Assembly (NCBI GenBank): GCA_032622095.1
Contig: CP136066.1
Span: 147,219,559 to 147,283,558, forward strand
Origin: Siphonodentalium dalli
Lineage: Eukaryota > Mollusca > Scaphopoda > Gadilida > Siphonodentaliidae
Reading direction: 5' to 3'
DNA: 64,000 bases
Shown here: in pieces, positions 12,811 to 23,252 of the stretch
Numbering within the stretch: the stretch's first letter is position 1
Layout of the letters: each line of letters starts with the position of its first letter
Position numbers and translations under genes: made by a program
The notes under the pieces: model-generated
What the model saw: the letters and a program-made list of their open reading frames with translations, nothing else
What the model was told of the DNA's origin: nothing
The model's database searches: none

Positions 12811-14392
12811 AAACTTGGTGCAGATAAGACTACCTTTAAAACCTGGTGCAGATAAGAGATCCTTTAAAACTTGGTGTAGAAAAGGACTACGTGTACCGGT
12901 ATCTTTAAATCTTTTTGCAGATAAGACCTCCTTTAAAACTTGGTGCATATAAGACCTCCTTTAAGACTTGGTGCAGATAATACTACCTTTAAAACTTGGT
13001 GCAGATAATACCTCCTTTAAGACTTGGTGCAGATAATACTACCTTTAAAACTTGGTGTAGATAAGACCTCCTTTAAAACTTGGTGGTGCAGATAAGTCTA
13101 CCTTTAAAACTTGGTGTAGATAAGACCTCCTCTAAAACTTGGTGCAGATAATACCTCCTTTAAGACTTGGTGCAGATAATTCTACCTTTAAAACTTGGTG
13201 TAGATAAGACCTCCTTTAAAACTTGGTGGTGCAGATAAGTCTACCTTTAAAACTTGGTGTAGATAAGACCTCCTTTAAAACTTGGTGGTGCAGATAAGTC
13301 TACCTTTAAAACTTGGTGCAGATAAGACCTCCTTTAAAACTTGGTGTAGATAATACTACCTTTAAAACTTGGTGTAGATAAGACCTCCTTTAAGACTTGG
13401 TGAAGATAATACTACCTTTAAAACTTGGTGCAGATAAGACCTACATAAGGACTACATGTACCGGTATCTTTAAATCTTGGAGTAGATAAGGACTACATGT
13501 ACCGGTATCTTTAAATCTTTTTGCAGATAAGACCTCCTTTAAAACTTGGTGCAGATAAGACCTCCTTTAAGACTTGGTGCAGATAATACTACCTTTAAAA
13601 CTTGGTGCAGATAATACCTCCTTTAAGACTTGGTGCAGATAATACTACCTTTAAAACTTGGTGTAGATAAGACCTCCTTTAAAACTTGGTGGTGCAGATA
13701 AGTCTACCTTTAAAACTTGGTGCAGATAAGACCTCCTTTAAAACTTGGTGTAGATAATACTACCTTTAAAACTTGGTGTAGATAAGACCTCCTTTAAGAC
13801 TTGGTGAAGATAATACTACCTTTAAAACTTGGTGCAGATAAGACCTCCTTTAAGACTTGGTGCAGATAATACTACCTTTAAAACTTGGTGTAGATAAGAT
13901 CTCCTTTAAAACTTGGTGCAGATAAGACCTCCTTTAAGACTTGGTGCAGATAATACTACCTTTAAAACTTGGTGCAGATAAGACTACCTTTAAAACTTGG
14001 TGCAGATAATACTACCTTTAAAACTTGGTGCAGATAATACTACCTTTAAAACTTGGTGCAGATAATACTACCTTTAAAACTTGGTGCAGATAAGACCTCC
14101 TTTAAGACTTGGTGCAGATAATACTACCTTTAAAACTTGGTGTAGATAAGATCTCCTTTAAAACTTGGTGCAGATAAGACCTCCTTTAAGACTTGGTGCA
14201 GATAATACTACCTTTAAGACTTGGTGCAGATGAGACTACCTTTAAAACTTGGTGTAGATAAGACCTCCTTTAAAACTTGGTGTAGATAATACTAGCAGAT
14301 AATACTGCCTTTAAAACTTGGTGCAGATAAGACCTCCTTTGAAACTTGGTGCAGATAAGACCTCCTTTAAAACTTGGTGCAGATAAGGACTA
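12811..14392. repeat. 28-bp minisatellite, about 56 units
   Basis: Unit TTTAAAACTTGGTGCAGATA plus AGACCTCC, or the variant ATACTACC, in nearly unbroken tandem. Some units are 31 bp through an extra GGT. A distinct interruption (GGACTACATGTACCGGTATC) recurs about 610 bp apart (12885 and 13492), and the 200 bp after each copy match almost base for base, showing a higher-order duplication. There are no unique spacers, so this is not a CRISPR array. Confidence 0.92.
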
Positions 14393-15620
14393 CTATTACC
14401 TTTATAAGAAAGAGATAAGAAACAGGGCCTCCCTATAACAGATGCGATTATATACATTCATGCACAAAGCTCAATAATTTTTGCACTCATGATTGGGATG
14501 AGCATGACAATCAACTATTTTAACCAGACACAATGAATGTGAGGATAAATTGCCAGGTTCCAATTGGTAAACTCAAGTTTATAACTTTATATATGTATTA
14601 AAAGCAAGCCACTACGTGGATTCTTGACTTTTTTTTTACCCTGAAGGTAAAATTGCTAGCCCAAGCAATTTTTGTTTAGCCTAGGCAAATTCCGTCTTAA
14701 TTAACAGGGATGCAACCTTGGTGAAGCATCTAGGGTTCTATCTCACATTGTCTCATGTCACAATATCTCGACCACTCTGGTCAATTGATTTTCCATCCAT
14801 GCAAACACTATATTGATCTTTTCCGCTGCCAGGGTCATTCACATGATCAGCCATGTTGATCAGAACGACATCCTAGTCTTCCGTTTTAGTGGAACAATTG
14901 CTTCAGTACACATTGACTTGATCAACCCCTTTGAAAATTCATCGTGTGTATCTAACCCATGTGACAGCGTAGAGACGATCAATTTATTTTTCAATCGTAC
15001 CATCATTATGAGACTATTGATTCTTCGTAGCAGACGTGAATGAATAGTGAGCGATAAGTAACATACTCACTGACCATAAGTCTTCTGATTGCTAATCTTT
15101 GTTGATGACTCGTTTCTAAATGTATGTTAACATTGACAGTTTCCCTTGGTGGCTACTCTGACAATTTTCCCTATATATCTCTATAGATTGTAGATACATG
15201 TAGTTTAAAACAAAATTGGCTTGTTATGGTCATTAAGAGTTTTCCATGCATGAGCTATGTCAGGAGGTGGAAAGTTTAGATGGACCTACACAAAAAAACT
15301 ACTTAATTGTTAAGCTAGTGCAACACCTGAAGGAATCTATGCTATAAAAGACCACATCAAGCAATATAACAGTAAAAATGCCAAAAGATTACTTTAGTCA
15401 TAGTTTTAGTAGGGAAATTTTGGGAATAGAATTCTCAGAAAGTGTACAAATTTAGTGAAAATGAATAACTGCCATAAAAAGTACATGATCTTAACTAGTA
15501 AAAGGCTTGAATGGCAATTCAAATGAGTTTAATACTGCTTTAAGATTGTCAACATTATGTTAGGTGTGTGCTAGAAAATAAAACAGTCATAAGAGGGACA
15601 TATTTTATCCCAAAGGGTTG
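14393..15620. other. No gene or repeat recognised
   Basis: Intron sequence without clear repeats, hairpins or exons. Confidence 0.45.
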
Positions 15621-15624
15621 TTAA

Positions 15625-16008
15625 CCCTTTACCCAACAGAAGGGGCCCTGTGCCAATGCATTCTCTTATATATGCGAGTCGACCATAGGTCGCCTCGCAT
15701 ATATAAGAGAATGCATTGGCTTAACACATTACAAATTATAAAAATTGTTAAAGAATGTAAGAAAAAATTGTAAAAAAAGTTTTTTTTTAGGCCAATGCAT
15801 TCTCTTATATATGCGAGGCGACCTATGGTCGACTCGCATATATAAGAGAATGCATTGGCACAGGGCATAACTGTAACTATCACAATGTGGTCAAGGAGCC
15901 GGTTCCAATGATATCCATATTTGTATGGTTCTATTGAGACAGACCGAAGATATTTTAGGCTGTTGAAGCTTTATTTGGCCGGTTTTGGCCGGATTGTTGG
16001 GTAAAGGG
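15625..16008. mobile_element. piggyBac-like miniature element, CCCTTTACCCAACAG family
   Basis: Exact TTAA at both sides (15621-15624, 16009-16012). Terminal inverted repeat CCCTTTACCCAACAG at the left and its near complement TGTTGGGTAAAGGG at the right. Inside are the same two ATTCTCTTATATATGCGAG hairpins as in the CCCTTTCATGAC family, followed by a unique segment with GGCCGGTTTTGGCCGG. 384 bp, no coding capacity. Confidence 0.85.
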
Positions 16009-16320
16009 TTAATAACCAGGTGCATGGATTTAAACAAAAATTGTGTATAAATGAAAACATGTTGTTGGTAGCGAGATCTTTCACTGGCATAGCTGATCAC
16101 TAGCAAGAAAATCGAGAAAAAACTCCACAGAAAACCTTCAACACTCAGATAACCTGCAGTATAGGTCTAGCGCTTTCGTTATTGTTTAACTTCATCAGGA
16201 CCGAGTTTGGCGTGTGATTTTTTGAGGATTTTGCTCGCCTTATATACTGTTTGTTATGAGTCTCCGATTTGATTGGTCAGTGTAGAAGGGTCAAGGGATT
16301 GTGAAAAGGATGATCGGAAA

Positions 16321-16664
16321 TGCGGGTAACAAATGCGGGTAAGGGATTCGTATTGGTGTTTAGCCTGTGTGGTGTGGGGCATTTTAAATGCGGGTAATTG
16401 GTGCGGGTAATCAACGTGCTGAAGGTGGTTATGCATTCCCAAACTTGCGGGTAACAAGTGCGGGTATCTAGCGTTTGTGGTGGGAAGTCACGGAAGTAGG
16501 AGTGCGGGTAACATCAGTTGTGCATGTATTTCCTGAGTGGACGGTTGGGTACGCGGTGGTCTGTTTGGCTGGATGTGTAGCCATTTAGGTATGCGGGTAA
16601 CAATGGTTTAGTTCCGTAAAATGAGCCATTAGTTGGCATTGGTAAGTATTTGACGTGCGGGTAA
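16321..16664 (+). repeat. Nine copies of TGCGGGTAA
   Basis: The 9-mer TGCGGGTAA (one copy ends TAT) starts at 16321, 16334, 16389, 16402, 16445, 16459, 16503, 16592 and 16656. The first six form three pairs spaced 13, 13 and 14 bp. The sequence between copies is unrelated, so this is a clustered motif, not a tandem repeat. Confidence 0.85.
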
Positions 16665-17124
16665 CAACGAGTGTCTGTTGTTGGAGGTTTAATGGTATAA
16701 ATTGAATGGTACGGAAACAGACCGGAAGGTCGTGGTTGGCGACGTGCTTAGTTGGGCGATGTGGGTGGGAGAAGACCAATCATAAAGGATACTATACCTT
16801 ACGATGTTTGGATGATAAAGGTGTTATGCTTGGATCCTCTGGCGTATTTTGTGGAAGATGGTTTATTGGACCATGGAGGGAGAAGTGACAAATGCTACTG
16901 TGTTGTGAAAATAGATGTATTTAATAATAAATCACAACAGATCTATGTAATACTGTGTATGTGGGATATACACACCATGCTGTTAGTTGATTCGTTGCTA
17001 TTGCTAGAGCACGGGCTGTTCCGTAATTTGCAATAAATCCGCTCATTGGGAGTTGTGTGTTCTCTGCGTGCGCTTAGTATATAGGGAGTGGTTCACTCCA
17101 GTTGTTGATTTTGTTGATCGGTTA

Positions 17125-18714
17125 GGGGTCATCTCAAAACTACTATCGGGATCCCGATAAATATCCCGATAGGATTCCGATAACTCAAAACTATCTTCTA
17201 TATTTCCAGATAGATTCCGATAGAGCGGTCACCATTTCCCGAAAATATTCCGATACCGCATCTAAATATTCCGATAACACGCTGATTTCCCGAAAATTTC
17301 CCGAAAACTTTCCGAAAGTAATGTACGTAGCGTATTGGCAACTTTCCGATAATTTACCCATTTATTTCAAGAACAATTAGGCCTATGTCTGTTTTGATAA
17401 TCGACGAATCGAGCGTGTTGTTTTGTTTATGTGTTTCTGTTTCCGGTTCTATTTGTTGTCATTACTTTTGGATTCGTCCACAGCCTCCTTCGTAAGCATA
17501 TTTTTATTGGGGTGGAAGCTTGTTTAAAAGAATTAAAACTCTACATGTTTCAAGTTTTGATTCCAAGTTATTAAATTGTCCATTGAATTATTTTTGCATA
17601 TTATTCATACAGCACATATCTCCTAGAAACGCTCCGAAGGAAACATAAAAATAAATGGTTTCATAAAGGTAGTATCCCTTCAACACTAGCAATAGACTGT
17701 TCCAAAGTGAACATGATAAAAAATTTAAATATAGGCCTATATTTGATAAAAATCGAATAAATTACCAAACATGTGAAATAAATGCCATAAGATTATGATA
17801 ATTACTACACATTTGCTTCCAATAGTTGATTTTCGATCGCAGGTATCTTGCTTCAAACAATGTTTGAGAACTATATTGTTCGGATGATTTTCCTCACCTG
17901 ATTTCTGCTTATTTTTGGCGCCATCAGTATCTTGTAAACAATTCACGCCACCATGATTTCGATTCATCATTTAAGAATAAATTCGTTCTCAAAACTACAG
18001 GCAATAAATATAATTTCTCCCGTGTATTGTTTTTATCAATCATACTCAGTGTAAAATTGACAAGGTAATTCTTAAATGCAGATAACGAAATGCGCTAAAT
18101 CAATTAATTTTGAAAATGGCGCGTCTTGCACATAACACAAGTTCTACGCAGTCAATTCTTTAATTTTTCACATCACAATTTGGCGTATTTCCTGGAGACT
18201 ATCTAAGTGATAATGCGCAGTGAATGTGAACATTAGTAATCTCACAAGAACAAAATAATCAGCGGTGACAAAAATGTTTACCTTTCCGAGAACCTCATAT
18301 GCACCTAATGTTCGTACTTGACCCAGTTATGATCAATAGATCCCTGCACATTTCGATGCATCGATCATGCCGTCATATATGACATAATATTTATTGGCAA
18401 GTCATTTTTAAAACAATGGACAGGCTATTAATATCGAAAGTACGCGCATTTGAGATATCAAACTAAATAAAAGTTAGCAAGACATCTTTTTGAAAACAAA
18501 AATGACGAAATATAGGAGCATGATCAGGCCAACTACAAATAAATCGCATCGTGTTATCTTGACCTCGATGATGCAATCGTGATATTCGACAATGTCAACA
18601 TAAATAGGCTATGTTCAACTTATCGAAATAATCAATTCAACCTTATAATTAGTAGTAATTACAGAAAACGAAATTAATGTAGAATATGAAAAGCAGCCCA
18701 TGCATACATTTAAT

Positions 18715-18762
<48 letters not shown>

Positions 18763-19864
18763 AAACTACATGACCATGCAGAATGTAGGCATAACAGCAA
18801 AATTTCCTGCTTAGACTAAAGTTAAACCCACTGTGGAAATATATTTTTCTTTCTACGGCTGTCTACTGGCGAGATTTGTTGTTTCCATGCATGTGCTGGT
18901 AAACAAAAATCCAATTGCGTTATAAAGCACATCAAATGCTGCATGGACATCGCCATGATTGCAATATAAATTTTGCCTAGGCTATGTATATTCGGAATAT
19001 ACGTGTACACAGGCCCGATATTTTTTTTAAGCTTAAGTTGTCCCATGTTTGAAATTGTTTTATAAATCCGTTCACTGTGTGAAATTTTCAAGACGTATTG
19101 TACCTACTCTGCAATGCCACATGTGTTGTTCCCAGAAACGTAAACATTGATGACCCCAATTCCTGGAATCGGGCTAAAAATAGAACATACGACATCTCGT
19201 GTTAAGACTGCACTCGATTTTGCATGCATTAATTGTGTCGTCGGCGATTCGCGATTAAATACAAATCTTTTACATTTGCCATAATATATGTATTTCTTCA
19301 TTTCCTCCATATTTAAAAGTCGGATGTATTTAAACATATTACAAACACAAGCTTTGAAGATAGTATAGGCCTACCCTACAACTGCATACATATTTGGGTA
19401 TGCTCCCCGTGAATTGATTTTGAAGATTTCCCGATGGGTGGGGTGTATTGTCCGGGTAAAATATCGATATTGTACGTAGCACCCACTGATCACCACAGTA
19501 TAAAATATAATAGTTCTACGACACGTGTCCCCTGATACTGTAAAACTTTATACTAACGATTTCTCATATTAGGAAACTATTAAATCAATAATAAAGATAG
19601 GCCTATAAAACATAAAATCCCGATAAAAGTCCGGAGTAATCCTGATACAGAAACTTTCCAAACAACATGGGTTGTTTTCGGAATATGATACTCCGAAATG
19701 AAAGTAAACTCCGATAGAATCCCGATAGACTATATAAATATTCCGATAATTTCCCGAAAAACGTTGCGTCATTTCCCGATAATTTCCCGATAACTGTATA
19801 TATATGCTATCGGGATCTATCGGGAAATAGGCTGATTTCCCGATAGGAGTTTTGAGATGACCCC
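17125..19864. mobile_element. Harbinger-like non-autonomous element
   Basis: Inverted ends GGGGTCATCTCAAAACT (right end identical on the other strand) flanked by TTA on both sides (17122-17124, 19865-19867), as in PIF/Harbinger elements, which duplicate TWA. Both subterminal regions are crowded with TCCCGATA and TCCGATA motifs, likely transposase-binding sites. No transposase or Myb-like frame is recognisable in 2,740 bp. A 45-C run lies inside. Confidence 0.75.
18717..18761 (+). repeat. Homopolymer of 45 C
   Basis: Uninterrupted C run within the Harbinger-like element. The length may be an assembly estimate. Confidence 0.95.
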
Positions 19865-20669
19865 TTACATATGTCATGAGTTATAATCGTAGATGTGATT
19901 CAATGTCGTACTAGCGTGCAAAGATTGTGTGACAGTAAAGGGTAGGGTGATTGACCTTCGTATGTCTATGTATTTATCTGACATTGCAACTCAAACCGGA
20001 TCGGTGTATGGATACCGGTTGGTGCATTCCGAACAGTGGAAGAACATGGTGTGTATATAGAGAGATCTGCGAATGCCGTTCTCTGATACGGCGATACGTG
20101 TTGATATGGTAGCGGACGTTTATGACGTCAGGTCACTAAGCAGGGGTGGCCGTAGAATGAACAAGAATAGTAAAAAGGAAAATAATAATAAATAAATGGA
20201 CTAAAAGTCCTTCTTGTTCATCCCCAGTGGTTGGGGGTGTACGTAGAGTGAAAATACACTGTGCTTAGGCTGTGTCACTGGTGACATCGGAGAGTGAGAA
20301 CTCTCGAGGCCATATCTGAGTGTTGAAGTTGGCGAGGAAGGCAAGAAAATCGAGAAAAAACTCCAGAGAAAACCTTCAACACTCAGATAACCTGCAAACA
20401 TGTTTGGTAGCGAGATCTTTCACTGGCATAGATCGCTAGCCTTTAATGCATTACATTTCAGATAAGTAAACTATACAATGATGTTGTGAAGTACTTAGAC
20501 AAAATAAAAAAATAATTATAAAGTACAGGAATTTTGGCAGTAATGCTATTTATAAATAAAATTTGGTATGATTTGAATCCGATTGTTGATTGCACCAAAA
20601 ATTTTAACTAAGCATTCCACAGCGCAACAGAACATTATCATTGGACGATACGGTAGTTCGAAGTGTTTG

Positions 20670-20880
20670 TCTATAAACAATCGGTTCCATAACATTTTTT
20701 ATGTTTGTTTACATAACCAAGGGTACAAAAGTAACAATAACTTGCAATGTACGCGATATTTATGATTGGTATATTAAAGAACAACATCTGTCTATTATAT
20801 AATATTCTTTCTGTTTACGGCAGTTTTAGTGGATGTGACTATTTTAACAAGTAATACCCACAGGGAAGGCTGCCTGTGTC
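20670..20880. repeat. Solo arm of the foldback family centred near 47243
   Basis: Shares TTGTTTACATAACCA, TATGATTGGTAT, TCTGTCTAT and GGATGTGACTATTTT in the same order as the right arm at 47250-47440. Confidence 0.6.
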
Positions 20881-21450
20881 TTTAGGATAATTCTTATATT
20901 AAAGCTGTTGAAGCCGCACTAGACATTTGCAATGTTAATATCAAGTTATAGTTATTTCGCTGCTAATCTAACAAATAACTTGTACGTATGATATACATGT
21001 AGGTATATCACTTAAAATTTTAACTATTTATTGAGGTGTCCAAATTTACTCATAGCGCTATTTACTAGAATAGTCAATCAAAGTGCTACCTGTACATGTA
21101 ATGTTTTTAGTATTTTAATATCAAGAAACTAATATCAGATAACCTATTAAAGTGGGCCGCCACTGCTGTTGAAATTAACATAATAAGGAAATATGCAGCA
21201 TGCAGCATTGATCATGATTAATGCTATTTGTATTTTAGAGTTATTGTTCTGTGCTGATAACACAATACTGGCTTCCCTGTTACATTAATGTGTGAAAACA
21301 AAGTCTTCAACTTGCAGAATCTTGTTACTAGAAGGTCATTGATAATTAAAATAATAACAAATTCCTTCTATTTTGTTCATGTTCTTCTTGATTATACTCG
21401 CAAACTTGATCATTTTCCAGCTCTACCGACCGTGCTACATCTGCTAATGT
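20881..21450. other. No gene or repeat recognised
   Basis: Plain intron sequence before the palindromic element next to exon 2. Confidence 0.45.
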
Positions 21451-21451
21451 A

Positions 21452-21667
21452 CAGTAATGCCCTAAATAATCGACTCCTTAACCACAGAAGAATTATGGGT
21501 AACTTTTCAGTATTTAGTCGGAAATATGGCTTGTTGCCATTCACCGGAAAGCTCTCAGTGAGAGCTTTCCGATTAATGGCAACAAGCCATATTTCCGTCT
21601 AAATCCTGAAAAGTTACCCATAATTCTGCTGTGGTTAAGGAGTCGATTATTCAGGGCATTACTACTG
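21452..21667. mobile_element. Tc1-like palindromic element (CAGTAATGCCC family)
   Basis: A nearly perfect 215-bp palindrome. Ends are CAGTAATGCCCTAAATAAT and its complement, flanked by TA on each side; the apex is AAGCTCTCAGTGAGAGCTTT. Terminal CAGT and TA target sites are typical of Tc1/mariner miniature elements. It ends 51 bp before exon 2. Confidence 0.8.
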
Positions 21668-21718
21668 TACCTTGGGGTATATGCGTTGCACTTGTACATA
21701 ATGTTTTTTTCTTTGCAG

Positions 21719-21912
21719 CAAAAGAACCAGATGAGTCTCCAATTCCACTGAAACCAGCTCTAGCTCGTAGCGCGGGCCGTCACCAAAGGAAAGTACCTCC
21801 AATTTTACCCAATGAGAAGCATCGTCAATTTGAGGATGACAGCGACAGTGCATATGCACCTTCATTGGGCAGCACGCTCGATGATGACAATGAATTGGAT
21901 TCCCAGCAGGAG
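21719..21912 (+). CDS. togaram1: Exon 2 of the window, TOGARAM1-like gene
   Basis: A 194-nt exon with a strong acceptor (TTTTTTTCTTTGCAG) and donor GTAGGT. It enters in phase 1 and ends in phase 0, coding about 64 residues. The peptide starts KEPDESPIPLKP, has a basic stretch (GRHQRKVPP), then an acidic serine-rich stretch (FEDDSDSAYAPSLGS, DDDNELDSQQE). No folded domain is visible; composition suggests a disordered linker with possible acidic phosphorylation sites (inference). A Tc1-like palindromic element ends at 21667, only 51 bp before the exon, so the acceptor's upstream region is partly transposon-derived. Confidence 0.75.
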
Positions 21913-22560
21913 GTAGGTCAAAAATTGGGAGTTTTCCTCCACATGTCTTATAACTGATTTTCCTGGAGACATTTCCACATGGTGACAGGGGAGGGGTGAT
22001 TATTGGCCCAAAAAATCAAACAGTTGGAAATTTATGCCTGTTGAAAGTTTCAGGTAAAATATAAGTTTAAAAATTGTTTATAATTTGGTTTTCCCACCAG
22101 TATTTAGTGTAAAATATTTTGTTTTTAGGTCAAAAGTCTATGTATATTCCTTTCTTGACTGAAATGGCTATCAGTTTGAATTTTCCAACCATAGTCGCCA
22201 TTTGTCAGATGTTCTACAAATATTCTACAATTGGAAAGCTTTAAATACCAGTTGGACCCTGTGTTGATAGATAAAACTGATTAGAAATTAGCTTCTTTTG
22301 GGAGATTTCAATATAATTTCCTTTGAAGTACATGAAGTTTCATTGACATTGTTTGCTAAAAGATGAAAATTACTTTAAAACGTTATTTTAATCAAGTTAA
22401 TAATAGATCCATAGCCACATAATCTTTGTTAAATTATCTTATTAGTATCTAATTAATATTATGACATCTGAAAATGTGATTTTGAAAAATGTTGGTACAC
22501 AGTGAATTGTGTTCCATTTTTTACCTTGGTACCCTACTATCTTTGGTGCACCCATGGGAA
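21913..22560. other. No gene or repeat recognised
   Basis: Start of the 14.2-kb intron; AT-rich, featureless to inspection. Confidence 0.45.
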
Positions 22561-23250
22561 ATATATATAGTCGGTCTCACAACTGGGCTCTTTAGGGAAT
22601 ATCCAACCACTTTCTGTTTGATACTGATTCAAGAGTACTTTTCAATGAGGAATTCAGTGGTGCCGACCAATTTTTGATAAAAGGGGCCCAAATTCCATTT
22701 TTAAGGGCCTGAACCCCAATTTTGGGGTTTTCTCAAAGTTGAGCCCCCAATTAGAATTTTAATGACCTATATGCATTAATGCCACATACAGGTATCATTT
22801 CTGATATTTTCTATAGCATTATAGGACGGGATTGACCTTCAATGAGCTCTTGACCCTGAAAATCCAAAATGGCCGACTTCAAAATTAACCAAAATTTAGC
22901 AAAGTCAAGAATAATTAAAATAGTGGAACGTATAGAATTTGTTTTCATCTTTAAAGTATCAGCACCAATGTGCTTCCACTCATGAGTGCTCAACAAGGTT
23001 TTGGATGGAATGTATTGGCCGTTGAATGAAAAACTGGCATTTTCTCAATAACCAAGAATGTTGATGAAATCATAAATTTTAGAGTAATTGATTAGTAGTG
23101 CAAACACTGCTGCAAACAAGGGTAGCTAATGATATGATATGAATAAATACATGTATTTATGAGTATTTCATCCTTTTTATATTGATTTCACTGCCTTTGA
23201 TATGAGATGGCTGTCAAAATGGCTACAGATGGGATGACATATATCACATT
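22560..23250. repeat. Dispersed repeat R, left part
   Basis: 22570-22990 matches 33011-33410 in inverted orientation (AGTCGGTCTCACAACTGGGC, GGGCCTGAACCCC, CCACATACAGGTATCATTTC blocks). 23150-23250 matches 29525-29610 inverted. It is the target of the insertion that begins at 23253. No coding frame. Confidence 0.7.
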
Positions 23251-23252
23251 TA

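Larger units (their letters stand above)
16062..20440. mobile_element. Possible Penelope-like element with permuted terminal repeats, interrupted
   Basis: Two blocks occur at both ends: X (GGTAGCGAGATCTTTCACTG) and Y (AAGAAAATCGAGAAAAAACT through CTCAGATAACCTGCA). The left end has X then Y (16062-16158); the right end has Y then X (20342-20436). On the minus strand next to left Y, 16164-16200 carries CTGATGA and GAAA separated by a GTT/AAC stem, the two core boxes of a hammerhead ribozyme. Penelope-like elements are known to carry hammerheads in their long repeats. No reverse transcriptase or GIY-YIG frame is readable, and a 2.7-kb Harbinger-like element sits inside. The class is uncertain. 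Confidence 0.4.

Noticed and set aside
12811-14392. CRISPR-like regular repeats
   Set aside because: Repeats are contiguous 28-bp units without unique spacers, in animal DNA; it is a minisatellite.
18615-18800. Glycine-rich frame, and the proline/glycine-rich frames at 59958-60274
   Set aside because: Products of C and G homopolymers.
21288-21957. Open frames through the palindrome before exon 2
   Set aside because: They read across a 215-bp transposon palindrome; only the part after the acceptor at 21718 is exon.
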